Assembly: GCA_031177985.1 (NCBI GenBank)
Contig: JAPSJW010000007.1
Span: 95,346 to 159,345 of the forward strand
Origin: Microbacteriaceae bacterium
Lineage (GTDB): Bacteria > Actinomycetota > Actinomycetes > Actinomycetales > Microbacteriaceae
Direction of reading: 5' to 3'
Length of the DNA stretch: 64,000 bases
The notes under the pieces were generated by a model. It was not told the DNA's origin and searched no databases. It saw only the letters and a program-made list of their open reading frames with translations. A program made the translations under genes and the position numbers. Positions 16,135 through 25,057 of the stretch are shown piece by piece. How positions within the stretch are numbered: the stretch's first letter is position 1; every line of letters starts with the position of its first letter.

Positions 16135-17625
16135 GTGACCGACAGCACTCTCACCGACGACCGCCCCGAGACCGGGTCGGTGCCCGTTCCCGACGCCACG
16201 AAGGTGGCTCCGCGCGACAAGCTCGTCATCAACCTGCTCCTCGTGTCGGCGTTCGTCGTGTTCCTCAACGAGACCGTCATGGGCGTCGCGATCCCGCGCC
16301 TGCTCGACGACCTCGACATCGTGCCGAGCCAGGGCCAGTGGCTCACGACGGCCTTCCTGCTCACAATGTCGATCGTCATCCCGATCACCGGGTTCCTGCT
16401 GCAGCGACTCAACACCCGACCGGTGTTCATCCTCGCCATGACGCTCTTCAGCATCGGCACGCTCATCTGCGCCGTCGCGCCGAGCTTCGAGCCGCTGGTC
16501 GCCGGTCGCGTCGTGCAGGCCACCGGCACCGCGATCATGATGCCGCTGCTCATGACCACCGTCATGCAGCTCGTCCCCCCGGCGGCACGCGGCAAGACGA
16601 TGGGCAACATCTCGATCGTCATGTCCGTGGCGCCCGCCGTCGGGCCCATGGTGTCCGGCCTCATCCTCAGCGTGCTCGAGTGGCGCTGGCTGTTCATCCT
16701 GGTGCTGCCGATCGCGATCGGCGCACTGCTGCTGGGTGCTGCCCGGGTGCGCAACGTGACCGAGCCGAAGAAGGTGCCCGTCGACTACCTGTCGATCGTG
16801 CTGTCGGCCTTCGCCTTCGGCGGCATCGTCTACGGGCTCTCGCAGCTCGGAGAGGTGGCGAAGGGACTGGAGCCGGCGAACGCCTGGGGTCCCGCAGGCA
16901 TCGGCGTCGTCGCGCTGGCGCTGTTCGTCGCGAGGCAGCTCCGACTGCAGCGCTCCGACCGGGCGCTGCTCGACCTGCGCACCTTCCGCTTCCGCAACTT
17001 CTCGGTCGCGGTCGTGCTGATGACGGTCATGATGGCGACCCTGTTCGGCTCGATCATCCTGCTGCCGATCTACACGGTGCGCGTGCTCGGCCTCGATGAG
17101 CTCGTCACCGGTCTGCTGCTGCTGCCCGGCGGTCTGCTGATGGGTCTGCTCGGCCCTGTCGTCGGCCGGCTGTACGACCGCTACGGCCCGAGGGTGCTCG
17201 TCGTTCCCGGCTCCGTCACGGTCAGCGCGGCCCTCTGGTTCATGACGATGTTCGCCGACGACAGCCCGGTCTACATGGTGCTGATCGCCCACGTCATCCT
17301 GAGCCTCGGCCTGGCGTTCATGTTCACTCCGCTGTTCACGGCCGGTCTCGGCGCCCTCGAGCCCCGGTTCTACGCGCACGGGAGTGCGATCGTCGGCACC
17401 GTCCAGCAGGTGGCGGGCGCGGCGGGAACGGCGCTGTTCGTCACGATCTTCACGGCACAGTCGTTCGCGTTCGCCGCCGAGGGAGCCGGTCAGGTCGCCG
17501 CGGAGGCCGACGGCATCCGCCTCGCCCTGTCGGTCGGGGCGACGATCTCGCTCGCCACCATCGCGGTCGCGTTCTTCGTGCGGAAGCCCGACGACACGAG
17601 CAAGGACGCCCCGCTAGCACACTGA
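16135..17625 (+). CDS. MFS multidrug-type exporter (DHA2/EmrB-QacA family)
   Basis: About 496 residues and roughly 14 membrane helices. Motif A-like and motif C-like segments are present (PPAARGKTMGN, SVAPAVGPMVSGLIL), as is LNETVMGVAIPRL in helix 1, typical of the DHA2 drug:H+ antiporter family. The substrate cannot be predicted. I take the GTG at 16135 (CTGGAG upstream) as the start. The in-frame ATG at 16081 would place coding sequence over the palindrome at 16083-16097 and has no ribosome-binding site. Confidence 0.9.
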   Translation: MTDSTLTDDRPETGSVPVPDATKVAPRDKLVINLLLVSAFVVFLNETVMGVAIPRLLDDLDIVPSQGQWLTTAFLLTMSIVIPITGFLLQRLNTRPVFILAMTLFSIGTLICAVAPSFEPLVAGRVVQATGTAIMMPLLMTTVMQLVPPAARGKTMGNISIVMSVAPAVGPMVSGLILSVLEWRWLFILVLPIAIGALLLGAARVRNVTEPKKVPVDYLSIVLSAFAFGGIVYGLSQLGEVAKGLEPANAWGPAGIGVVALALFVARQLRLQRSDRALLDLRTFRFRNFSVAVVLMTVMMATLFGSIILLPIYTVRVLGLDELVTGLLLLPGGLLMGLLGPVVGRLYDRYGPRVLVVPGSVTVSAALWFMTMFADDSPVYMVLIAHVILSLGLAFMFTPLFTAGLGALEPRFYAHGSAIVGTVQQVAGAAGTALFVTIFTAQSFAFAAEGAGQVAAEADGIRLALSVGATISLATIAVAFFVRKPDDTSKDAPLAH

Positions 17626-17634
17626 GTCGGCTTG

Positions 17635-17669
17635 CGTCGCCGGTTTCCGCATCCCGAGGACCGGCGACG
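17635..17669. terminator. 10-bp inverted repeat after the MFS gene
   Basis: CGTCGCCGGT, 15 bases, ACCGGCGACG, just after the MFS stop. Terminator-like stem, but without a T-run and with a long loop. Confidence 0.4.
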
Positions 17670-17675
17670 TACGCT
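17670..17675 (+). promoter_or_regulatory. -10-like hexamer for the GNAT gene
   Basis: TACGCT, six bases before the ATG at 17682; no ribosome-binding site. Confidence 0.5.
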
Positions 17676-17681
17676 CGTTTC

Positions 17682-17975
17682 ATGGCTACCGAGTTCGCGC
17701 ATGAACCGGATGCGCACCGCTACACCATGAGCGTCGACGGCTCCGTCGTCAGCGTGCTCGAGTACCGGGACAACGGCTCGATCGTGGCGTTCCATCACAC
17801 GCTCACGCTCCCCCAGCACCGCGGTCGCGGCTACGCCGATCAGCTCGTCCGCTTCGCCGTCGACCATGTCGAGCGCTCGGGACGCGGCAGGATCCTGCCC
17901 ACCTGCTGGTACGTCGCCGAGTGGTTCGACCGGCACCCCGAGCGAGCCGGGCTCCTGTACCGCAGGGCAGGATGA
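17682..17975 (+). CDS. Small GNAT-type N-acetyltransferase (YidJ/COG2388-like)
   Basis: The product has 97 residues, a minimal GNAT fold. The acetyl-CoA loop reads TLPQHRGRGYADQLVRFAVDH, and CWYVAEWFDRHPE follows, as in the small COG2388 family. Substrate unknown. Its TGA overlaps the ATG of the NAD(P)HX epimerase gene (ATGA), so the two are translated together. Confidence 0.88.
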   Translation: MATEFAHEPDAHRYTMSVDGSVVSVLEYRDNGSIVAFHHTLTLPQHRGRGYADQLVRFAVDHVERSGRGRILPTCWYVAEWFDRHPERAGLLYRRAG

Positions 17976-18640
17976 CCGGACCGGCCTACACGGCCGACCA
18001 GATCCGGGCGGCGGAGGCTCCTCTGCTGGCGCGGGGCGTGCCGCTGATGCGCCGCGCGGCCACGGCGCTCGCCCGCGAGGTGGCGTCCCGCTTCCCGCCG
18101 GGCGCTGCGGTGCTCACGCTCGCCGGATCCGGCGACAACGGCGGCGACGCACTTTACGGCTCGGCCGAGCTCGCGGCCCAGGGGCGCCGCGTGATGATCG
18201 TGCGCACCGGCGGTCGCGTGCATGAGGCCGCGCACGCGGCCGCGCTCTCGGCAGGCGCCGCCGAGGCGGCTGCGGACGACGTCGCGGGGCTGACCCGCAG
18301 CTGCGCCGTCGTCCTCGACGGCATCCTCGGCATCGGAGGTCCGCCCGGGCCACGGGCTCTGCGCGGAACCGCACGATGGGTGGTGGAGCGCGTCCTGACC
18401 GCGCTCGAGGACCGCCCCCGCCCGCTCGTGGTCGCCGTCGACCTCCCGAGCGGCCTCTCTCCCGACGACGGCAGGACCGCCGACGGGATCATCCTTCCTG
18501 CCGACGTGACCGTCACGTTCGGCGCGGTGAAGGCCGGCCTCCTCCTGGGCGACGGCCCCCGGCTCTCGGGTGAGGTGGTGCTGGTCGACATCGGACTGGA
18601 CCTGACGGGCATCGCGCCCGCCGTACCGGGGCCAGGCTGA
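17972..18640 (+). CDS. nnrE: NAD(P)H-hydrate epimerase (YjeF N-domain)
   Basis: The product has 222 residues. The YjeF_N Rossmann-like fold shows GSGDNGGDALYGSAELA (about 51-67), VVLDGILGIGG, and AVDLPSGLSPDDG. The enzyme interconverts the R and S forms of hydrated NAD(P)H so that the dehydratase can repair them. The C-terminal dehydratase domain is absent: this is the stand-alone epimerase, and no dehydratase gene is nearby. The start overlaps the upstream stop (ATGA). Confidence 0.85.
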   Translation: MTGPAYTADQIRAAEAPLLARGVPLMRRAATALAREVASRFPPGAAVLTLAGSGDNGGDALYGSAELAAQGRRVMIVRTGGRVHEAAHAAALSAGAAEAAADDVAGLTRSCAVVLDGILGIGGPPGPRALRGTARWVVERVLTALEDRPRPLVVAVDLPSGLSPDDGRTADGIILPADVTVTFGAVKAGLLLGDGPRLSGEVVLVDIGLDLTGIAPAVPGPG

Positions 18641-18686
18641 TCCTCAGACGATGCAGGGAGATCGCCCCGACCGCCGCGACGTCAGG

Positions 18687-18692
18687 CACACT
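18687..18692 (+). promoter_or_regulatory. -10-like hexamer for the gene at 18699
   Basis: CACACT, six bases before the GTG at 18699; this spacing is why that start is preferred. Confidence 0.35.
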
Positions 18693-18698
18693 AGTGAG

Positions 18699-19607
18699 GT
18701 GGACACGCCCGAGACCGAGCAGATGGACGTTCTCGAGCCGACGGACGTTCCCGAGCCGCACCCGGCGAACCGGCGGAGGCTCGCGATCATCGCGGCCGCA
18801 GTCGTCGTCGCGCTGGTGGGCGGCGGGCTCGCCGTGTGGGGCGCCGTCAGCTCGTCGCAGCAGACGCTGAGCGCCGCAGAGTCCTCGTTCCTCGACCGGC
18901 GAGAGCTGGCCGTCGCGATCATCGAGGATGCCCGGGACACGGTGGCCGAGGCGTCCGAGGTGCACGCCGACAGCGAGGGACGCGTGCTCGACGACGCGGT
19001 CCGGGTCGCGCTGGCCGACGGGATCGGCGAGGTCGAGGACCTGCTCGCCGCCGCGGAATCGGAGCTCGCGAGCGCCGACGAGGTGCTGGAGAACGCCCGC
19101 GCCGGCATCAATGTGCTCGCCCTCGGCGCCGACGCGCGCGCGACCGCGACGAGTCTCGACGACATCCGCTTCAGCGCCGCGGCCGATCTCGGCGAGGCGC
19201 TTCCCGGTCTCGAGGAGCTGATGGCCGCGGTCGAGGCCGCCGTCGACGAGTGGGAGCAGCGGCAGGTCCAGTCGAGCTACACGAAGCACGTCGTGGCCAC
19301 GGGCTGGTACCCGGAACTCGACCGCTGCGAGGGCGCCGTCGACATCTCGGCGCACTACCTCGACATCCCGACGATCGCCGAGCACTGGTCGTGCGGCGGC
19401 AACAGCTTCCCCGACGAACCGGGCACCGTCATCACGCTGACCGGCCAGCACGCGGGCCTCTACCGGGTGGAGGGCATCAAGGCGATGCTCAACATCGACA
19501 TCCACGACGCGGGCGACATCCCGACGGGCTACGACCTGCTGTACCAGACCTGCCAGGACGGGTGGTCGACGTCGATGTCCTTCACGGCGCTGACGAAGAT
19601 CGGCTGA
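18699..19607 (+). CDS. Membrane-anchored exported protein of unknown function
   Basis: About 302 residues. A short cytoplasmic acidic N-terminus and NRRR precede one membrane helix (about 29-50). The outside part has a predicted coiled coil (about 60-185, Ala/Glu-rich) and a C-terminal domain with GWYPELDRCEGAVDISAHY, EHWSCGGN and LLYQTCQDGW. Cysteines of that domain could form disulfides. No family recognised. Alternative starts are the ATGs at 18651 and 18723. Confidence 0.7.
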   Translation: MDTPETEQMDVLEPTDVPEPHPANRRRLAIIAAAVVVALVGGGLAVWGAVSSSQQTLSAAESSFLDRRELAVAIIEDARDTVAEASEVHADSEGRVLDDAVRVALADGIGEVEDLLAAAESELASADEVLENARAGINVLALGADARATATSLDDIRFSAAADLGEALPGLEELMAAVEAAVDEWEQRQVQSSYTKHVVATGWYPELDRCEGAVDISAHYLDIPTIAEHWSCGGNSFPDEPGTVITLTGQHAGLYRVEGIKAMLNIDIHDAGDIPTGYDLLYQTCQDGWSTSMSFTALTKIG

Positions 19608-19629
19608 CCGACCCGGTCCGGCTGCGGCG

Positions 19630-19755
19630 TCAGTCCGTCTTCTGCGGGTTCGTGACGTCGGGCTCCTCGGCGGCCCCACCCGAGTTCGTGTCCGCCTCGG
19701 TGTCGGCGTCGTGGTGCTGCAGCTCGTCGTACTCGGGCTTCTGGTCCTTGTCCAT
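19630..19755 (-). CDS. Small acidic hypothetical protein (41 aa)
   Basis: MDKDQKPEYDELQHHDADTE begins a 41-residue acidic, probably unstructured peptide ending PQKTD. AAGGATGGGGGC precedes the ATG at 19755, giving a usable ribosome-binding site. It lies between a convergent upstream gene and a divergent MFS gene. No family recognised; coding status rests on the ribosome-binding site and amino-acid composition. Confidence 0.55.
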   Translation of the reverse strand: MDKDQKPEYDELQHHDADTEADTNSGGAAEEPDVTNPQKTD

Positions 19756-19847
19756 GCCCCCATCCTTTCCGCCGGGCACAGCCGGGCGACAGCGCCTTGA
19801 CGGATGGTTCGGCCGGGTCTACGGCGGCGTGTAGCGTCGAGAGGGCC

Positions 19848-21191
19848 GTGTCAGAACCGCTCCACCCCGAAGGCGCCGACGTGCAGACGCTCGCGCCGCG
19901 TCGCCGCCACCTCGTCGACCTCACGCCGCTGCGGGAGTCACCGCCGTTCGCCCGCATGTGGATCGGCGCGGCGATCACCGGCATCGGGGGGCAGATGACG
20001 ATCGTCGCGGTCGGCCTCCACATCTACGACCTCACGGCGTCGACCTTCGCCGTGGCCCTCCTGGGGCTGGTGGCACTCGGGCCGATGATCCTGTCCGGCC
20101 TCTACGGCGGGGCCCTTGCCGACACCTTCGACCGCAGGCGGGTCGCGCTGCTGTCGGCGATCGTCGCCTGGGCCTCCACGGCCGTGATAGCGCTCCTCGC
20201 CTGGCTCGACGTGCAGGAGGTGTGGCCGCTCTACCTGCTCTCCACGCTCAACGCCGTGTCGAGCACCCTCGTCGGCGTCGCGCGCCAGGCGATCGTCCCG
20301 CGTCTGCTGCGGCCCGACCTGCTGCCGGCCGCCAGTGCCCTCGGCGGCATAGCGGGCGGCGCGATGGTCACCGTCGGCCCCGCGCTCGCCGGCGTGCTGG
20401 TGGCCTACGTCGGCATCGCGTGGACCTACACGATCGACGTCGTGCTCTTCCTCGCGGCGTTCCTCGGACTGTGGACGCTGCCAGCTGTCCTGCCGGAGGG
20501 CGAGCGCCGCCGTCCGGGCTGGGGCTCCGTCGCCGAAGGTATCCGCTTCCTCCGTGCCGCCCCGAACATCCGCACGTCGTTCCTCATCGACATCGCGGCG
20601 ATGACCTTCGGCAACCCGCGCGCCCTGTTCCCCGCGGCGGGAGCGCTGCTGCTGGGCGGCGGTCCGGTGACCGTCGGGGTGCTCACCGCCTCCGGGGCTG
20701 TCGGCACCCTCCTGCTCAGCGTGTTCTCGGGCAGGCTCAGCGGCATCCGTCATCACGGCCGCGCCACCGCGTGGGGCGTCGCCTGCTACGGGCTGGCGAT
20801 CCTCGGCTTCGGCATCACCCTGCTGGTGGCGCAGCTGGTGCCGCACGACGCGGGAGAGGACATCGCCGAGGCGAACCTGGTGGCCCTCGTGATCGCGGCG
20901 CTCTTCTTCGCGGTCGCGGGAGCCGCGGACAACGTCAGCATGATCTTCCGGAACACCATGATGCAGGCGGCGGTCCCGGACAGCGTGCGAGGGCGCACGC
21001 AGGGGATCTTCACCGTCGTGGTCACCGGAGGCCCACGCCTCGGCGACCTCTATGTCGGGCTGCTCACCCTCGCCGGAGCCCTCTGGTTCCCACCGCTGCT
21101 CGGCGGCATCCTCATCGTCGGCGTCACGGTGGTGCTCCTGCGGTCGGTGACGAGCTTCCGGGACTACGACGCGAGGGACCCCCGGCCGTAG
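19848..21191 (+). CDS. MFS transporter, EntS-like
   Basis: About 447 residues and 12 predicted membrane helices. FARMWIGAAITGIGGQMTIVAVGL starts helix 1 (given here as two parts, FARMWIGAAI and TGIGGQMTIVAVGL), followed by GGALADTFDRRRVAL (motif A). The pattern resembles the enterobactin-exporter (EntS) type of MFS carrier; the substrate is unknown. The start is the GTG at 19848 after GAGAGGG, with TAGCGT at 19832-19837. An earlier in-frame start at 19797 lacks a ribosome-binding site. Confidence 0.88.
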   Translation: MSEPLHPEGADVQTLAPRRRHLVDLTPLRESPPFARMWIGAAITGIGGQMTIVAVGLHIYDLTASTFAVALLGLVALGPMILSGLYGGALADTFDRRRVALLSAIVAWASTAVIALLAWLDVQEVWPLYLLSTLNAVSSTLVGVARQAIVPRLLRPDLLPAASALGGIAGGAMVTVGPALAGVLVAYVGIAWTYTIDVVLFLAAFLGLWTLPAVLPEGERRRPGWGSVAEGIRFLRAAPNIRTSFLIDIAAMTFGNPRALFPAAGALLLGGGPVTVGVLTASGAVGTLLLSVFSGRLSGIRHHGRATAWGVACYGLAILGFGITLLVAQLVPHDAGEDIAEANLVALVIAALFFAVAGAADNVSMIFRNTMMQAAVPDSVRGRTQGIFTVVVTGGPRLGDLYVGLLTLAGALWFPPLLGGILIVGVTVVLLRSVTSFRDYDARDPRP

Positions 21192-21222
21192 AAAGCGCTC
21201 AGGAGATGAGCACTTCGTGCGC

Positions 21223-21228
21223 CATCAT
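21223..21228 (+). promoter_or_regulatory. -10-like hexamer for the WYL regulator
   Basis: CATCAT, six bases before the ATG at 21235; weak hexamer but the usual leaderless spacing. Confidence 0.3.
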
Positions 21229-21234
21229 CGGAAG

Positions 21235-22188
21235 ATGCGCGCTGACCGGCTCGTCGCGACCCTCCTGCTGCTGCAGGCCAGGGGACGCGTCAGCGCCCGG
21301 GAGCTCGCCGAGGAGCTCGAGGTGTCGGTGGCTACCGCTCGGCGCGACCTGGAGGCGCTGTCGACGGCGGGCATCCCGGTGTATCCGCAGCCCGGTCGGG
21401 GCGGCGGGTGGCAGATCCTGGGCGGCGGGCGCACCGACCTCTCCGGGCTCACGGCAGGCGAGGCCCGGTCTCTGTTCCTGCTCCTCGGGCCCGCGGCCGG
21501 CGGTTCCGGTGAGACGCGGTCGGCGCTGCGCAAGCTCGCCCGCGCCCTGCCCGAGACGTTCCGCGACGACGCGGTCGCCGCCGCCGACGCGGTCGTCGTC
21601 GACGACCAGGGCTGGGGCGCGCTCCCCCGCGCACGATCCCCACTGCTCGACGACCTGCAGACCGCTGTCGTCGAGCGCAGGCGGGTGCTCATGTCGTACG
21701 AGCCGTGGAACCGCGAGGTGCGCGAGCGCGAGATCGAGCCGTGGGGCCTCGTCGACAAGGACGGCGTCTGGTACCTGCTCGGCCGCACCGAGCGGGGCGA
21801 GCGCACCTACCGCGTCGACCGCATCCGCGCCCTCACGGTGACGGACGCCCGTTTCGAGCGGCCCGACAGCCTCGACCTCGATTCCCTGTGGCAGCGCGCC
21901 CGAGGCGAGATCGAGGAGCAGCGGGCGGCCGCTTCCGCGGTGGTCCGCACGGATGCACGGCTGCTGCCGGTGCTGAGGAGCGCGTTGGGCGCTTCCCGGG
22001 TCGAGGTGCTCTCCGCGGGTGCCGACTCCGCCGTGGTGCGGGTGAGCGCGCAGACCGAGCTCCTGCTCGCCCGCACGCTGGCCGGGTGGGGCGGGCTCGC
22101 CGAGGTCGTGGAGCCGGTCGCAGTGCGGCAGGCGCTCGCGGCGCTCGGTGCTGAGCTGGTCGAGCTGTACGGTCCCCGCGACGTCTGA
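21235..22188 (+). CDS. YafY-type HTH regulator with WYL domain
   Basis: The product has 317 residues. A DeoR-like winged HTH (residues 1-60; VSARELAEELEVSVATARRD) is followed by a WYL domain (about 135-205; VLMSYEPWNREVR, EPWGLVDKDGVWYLLGR) and a C-terminal WCX extension. WYL regulators sense nucleic-acid or small ligands. A divergent or co-directional target is not obvious; the MFS gene just upstream is a candidate. The GTG at 21217 is a possible earlier start. Confidence 0.9.
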   Translation: MRADRLVATLLLLQARGRVSARELAEELEVSVATARRDLEALSTAGIPVYPQPGRGGGWQILGGGRTDLSGLTAGEARSLFLLLGPAAGGSGETRSALRKLARALPETFRDDAVAAADAVVVDDQGWGALPRARSPLLDDLQTAVVERRRVLMSYEPWNREVREREIEPWGLVDKDGVWYLLGRTERGERTYRVDRIRALTVTDARFERPDSLDLDSLWQRARGEIEEQRAAASAVVRTDARLLPVLRSALGASRVEVLSAGADSAVVRVSAQTELLLARTLAGWGGLAEVVEPVAVRQALAALGAELVELYGPRDV

Positions 22189-22199
22189 GCGGAGCTGAG

Positions 22200-23093
22200 T
22201 CAGCGCTTCGTGAGCCGCCAGCCGCCGGTCACGGCGTTCGAGTCGGGGTCGGGCGCGAACACGGTGCCCGACGAGCGATCGACGTCGCTGCCGCGCAGCG
22301 CGACCGTGTCCATGATCCGGTTGATCACCCGGTCGTAGACCCACGGCAGCCCCAGCTGGAACGGCACGGTGATCCGCTGGGAGACGCCGACGATCTTCTT
22401 CGAACGGGGTCGCTCGACGAGACCGACGATGGCCCTCGCGACGCGTCGCGGCGCGACGACCGGAGGCAGCGGATGCACTTCGCGCCCCGTGTAGTTGGCG
22501 GCGTGCTGATGGATGGGCGTGTCGATGGTCGCCGGCATGACCGTCGAGACCCTGATGCCCGACCCTCGGGTCTCGTGCCGGAGGGACTCGGCGAAGCCGA
22601 GCAGGGCGTGCTTGCTGGTGAGGTAGGCCGAGACGTAGGGCGTCGCGATCCGCGAGTAGACCGACCCGACGAACACGATCGCTCCCCCGTCGCTCTGCGA
22701 CCGCAGCTGAGGGAGCACGGCTCGAGCCCCGTAGATCTGCCCGTGCAGATTCACCTCGAGGATGCGCCGGAACACGTCGGCAGGCATCTCCTCGAAGCGC
22801 CCGAAGCCGTAGAGGGACGCCGCGCCCACCCAGACGTCGATGCGTCCGAACCGCGCGACCGCCGCGTCGACGAGCTGTTGCATCTGCTCCTCGTCGGCGA
22901 CATCCGTCTCGACCGCGAGCGCCTCGCCGCCGCGCCTGCGGCACTGCTCGGCCACCACCGCGAGGCTCGACGCGCTGCGTGCCGCGAGCACGACCGACGC
23001 GCCCTGGTCGGCGAACAGCAGAGCCGTGGCCCGCCCGATCCCACTGGAGGCGCCGGTGACGACGACGACCGAGCCCGGGCCGATCCGCGTCAC
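22200..23093 (-). CDS. Short-chain dehydrogenase/reductase
   Basis: The product has 297 residues, a classical SDR. The cofactor motif is TGASSGIG (14-21), and the active site is SVYSRI with YLTSK. The C-terminal extension (about 230-297) is longer than usual and matches membrane-associated SDRs often annotated DltE/YqjQ-like. Substrate unknown. The GTG at 23093 overlaps the stop of the DUF2231 gene (GTGA), forming a two-gene operon. Confidence 0.9.
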   Translation of the reverse strand: MTRIGPGSVVVVTGASSGIGRATALLFADQGASVVLAARSASSLAVVAEQCRRRGGEALAVETDVADEEQMQQLVDAAVARFGRIDVWVGAASLYGFGRFEEMPADVFRRILEVNLHGQIYGARAVLPQLRSQSDGGAIVFVGSVYSRIATPYVSAYLTSKHALLGFAESLRHETRGSGIRVSTVMPATIDTPIHQHAANYTGREVHPLPPVVAPRRVARAIVGLVERPRSKKIVGVSQRITVPFQLGLPWVYDRVINRIMDTVALRGSDVDRSSGTVFAPDPDSNAVTGGWRLTKR

Positions 23094-23608
23094 TGCTTCG
23101 CCCCGGAGTACCCCTCGACCTGGTCGGACTCGTCGGCGACACGCACGCCGTAGTGGTAGGCCATCTCGCCTCCGAGGAAGCCCGAGAAGCCGATGAGCGC
23201 CATGGCGATCAGGCTGAGGATGAAGGCGGGCATGTTCGGCTGATCGACCCCCGCTCCCAGCCGGAGTCCGAGTCCCACGAGGAAGACGCCCATCGCGGTG
23301 AAGTTCGCGATCATGTGCGTCGTCGCCATCTTGCGCACCCGCGTGCCGTGAGCGAGCTTGCTGTAGTCCATGAGACCGAACATCACGGCCACGAGTGCGC
23401 CCACGAGGCCGATCCCGACGAGCCAGGTGGCTCCCAGCGCGAACGGCTCGGGGTCGTCGGTGAAGAGGGCGAGCAGGTCGAAGACGAGGCTCGCGGTCCA
23501 GGCTCCGATCGGCAGTGTGATCGTCACGGCGTGGATCGGATGCCCGTACGGGCCGGCGAGCAGGCTGCGGGGTCGCTTCGCCTCGCGCAGAGCGGTCTGA
23601 TCGGTCAT
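23090..23608 (-). CDS. DUF2231-family membrane protein
   Basis: The product has 172 residues and four hydrophobic segments. GHPIHAVTITLPIGAW at the N-terminus carries the conserved histidines of DUF2231, thought to be a haem- or cytochrome-like membrane protein. AGGGAGG lies six bases before the ATG at 23608. It is coupled to the downstream SDR gene. Confidence 0.85.
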   Translation of the reverse strand: MTDQTALREAKRPRSLLAGPYGHPIHAVTITLPIGAWTASLVFDLLALFTDDPEPFALGATWLVGIGLVGALVAVMFGLMDYSKLAHGTRVRKMATTHMIANFTAMGVFLVGLGLRLGAGVDQPNMPAFILSLIAMALIGFSGFLGGEMAYHYGVRVADESDQVEGYSGAKQ

Positions 23609-23691
23609 GGCGCCTCCCTGGGGTGATCTACTCTCACGCTAGGTCGGGGCTTCCCCGCATGCGCGGCCCTTGCCGCCAGGCGGCGCATCCG

Positions 23692-24465
23692 CTAGACGGT
23701 GACGCCCTTGATCGCCCAAGCCCGTGCGGTCAGGGCGATCGATCCGTCGGCGCGGCGGGGAAGCTGGGAATCGAGCAGCGAACGGATGCGCTGAGCGCGC
23801 TCCTCGTCGAGCGAGGCCAGGTACACGGGGGCGACGCCCGTGCCACCGAGGAACGGCGCCCAGTAGGCGTCGAAGTCGGGGAACACCGTCGGCACGACGA
23901 AGGCGGTCGTCGCCACCGAGGTGAGGCCGGCCGCGCCGAATTCCGCCGCGAGGTCGCCGGGAGTGCAGAAGGCGTAGCGTTCGCCCTCATCGGGCACGGC
24001 GGGGTCGACCTCCGCGGCGGCGTCCCAGAACCGCCTCATGAGCTGCATGCCGTCGGCGTAGTCCCACACGTAGGCGGCGACGACCCCGCCGCTGCGCACC
24101 ACCCGTCTTGCCTCTCGCAGCGCCACGGCGCGATCGGGCACGAAGTTGTACACGAGACCAGCGACCCAGGCGTCGAACGAGTCGTCCTCCTGCGGCAGGT
24201 GCTGGGCGTCCGCGAGGCCGAACCGGATGCCCGGGAGACGGTCGTGCGCGATCTCGAGGAAGCCGTGCGAGGGGTCGACTCCGGTGGGGTCTGCGCCCGA
24301 CGCGGACAGCACCTCGGTGAGGGCACCGGTGCCGCAGCCCACGTCGAGCACTCGTGCCCCCGGCGCGAGGTCGAGCCAGGGGACGAACTCTCGCGCGATG
24401 AGCCTGCTCCACCGACCGACGTAGGCCTCGTAGGGCTCGCCACCGGCCCACGTCGCGTCCGCCAT
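23692..24465 (-). CDS. Class I SAM-dependent methyltransferase (UbiE/type 11-like)
   Basis: The product has 257 residues. Motif I is VLDVGCGTGALTEVL (about 39-53), and TGVDPSHGFLEIA and VRSGGVVAAYVWDY follow. The SAM-binding fold is clear; the substrate is unknown. The ATG lies seven bases after TAGGGT. The gene precedes the two glycosylase genes only by position on the map and points the same way. Confidence 0.88.
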   Translation of the reverse strand: MADATWAGGEPYEAYVGRWSRLIAREFVPWLDLAPGARVLDVGCGTGALTEVLSASGADPTGVDPSHGFLEIAHDRLPGIRFGLADAQHLPQEDDSFDAWVAGLVYNFVPDRAVALREARRVVRSGGVVAAYVWDYADGMQLMRRFWDAAAEVDPAVPDEGERYAFCTPGDLAAEFGAAGLTSVATTAFVVPTVFPDFDAYWAPFLGGTGVAPVYLASLDEERAQRIRSLLDSQLPRRADGSIALTARAWAIKGVTV

Positions 24466-24472
24466 GCCGGCG

Positions 24473-24478
24473 ACCCTA
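24473..24478 (-). promoter_or_regulatory. -10-like hexamer for the methyltransferase gene
   Basis: TAGGGT on the minus strand, seven bases before the ATG at 24465. It lies inside the 3' end of the mug-like gene region. Confidence 0.4.
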
Positions 24479-25057
24479 CTCCTGCCCCTCCGGGTGAAGC
24501 ACCCCCGCCTCTCGAGCGGGGCCGGCGTAGGCAGCCGAGAGGGTCGCGACGGTGTCGTGTGCGTTCAGGCCGCTCGGATTCGGGACGACCCAGAGGGCGG
24601 CGCCGGCGATGCTCTCATCCTGTCGCCCGGCGCGCGCCTTCGGACGCGCGAATGCCGCGCGGTACGCGGTGATGCCCACCACCGCGACCACGGAGGGCTT
24701 CCACTGCGCGACGTTCCTCTCCAGCCGCAGCGACCCCTCCCGCAGCTCGGACCGCGACAGCTCGTCGGCCCTGGCGGTCGCCCGGTTGACGAGATTCGTG
24801 ATGCCGAGGCCGCGCTCGATGAACGCGGCGCGCTCTGCATCCGTGAAGCCGGCGGCGAAGTCGGGCAGCCGGTCGAGGATGCCCGCCGCGACGAGCGCCG
24901 GATAGAAGCGGTTGCCCGGATGCGCGAACGGTGTGTCGGTCGCGGCGGTCCAGAGCCCGGGGTTGATGCCGACGAACAGCAGCCGCAGGCCCGGCCCGAC
25001 GAGCGGCGGGATGGCACGGTCGCGGAAGGTCTCGAGCTCGGCGCGGGTGAAGCCCAT
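24476..25057 (-). CDS. mug: Mismatch-specific (G/U, G/T) DNA glycosylase, Mug family
   Basis: The product has 193 residues. Motif 1 is FVGINPGLWTA (28-38), with asparagine in the catalytic position as in Mug/TDG enzymes, and motif 2 is NPSGLNAH (160-167). It removes uracil or thymine from mismatches with guanine, a useful repair activity in a high-GC genome. The ATG overlaps the stop of the HhH-GPD gene by one base (TGATG), so the two repair proteins are translationally coupled. Confidence 0.92.
   Translation of the reverse strand: MGFTRAELETFRDRAIPPLVGPGLRLLFVGINPGLWTAATDTPFAHPGNRFYPALVAAGILDRLPDFAAGFTDAERAAFIERGLGITNLVNRATARADELSRSELREGSLRLERNVAQWKPSVVAVVGITAYRAAFARPKARAGRQDESIAGAALWVVPNPSGLNAHDTVATLSAAYAGPAREAGVLHPEGQE

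Noticed and set aside
23692..24465. Methyltransferase as part of the mug/HhH-GPD operon
   Set aside because: It has its own leaderless -10 inside the end of mug and no sequence link to DNA repair; read-through remains possible.
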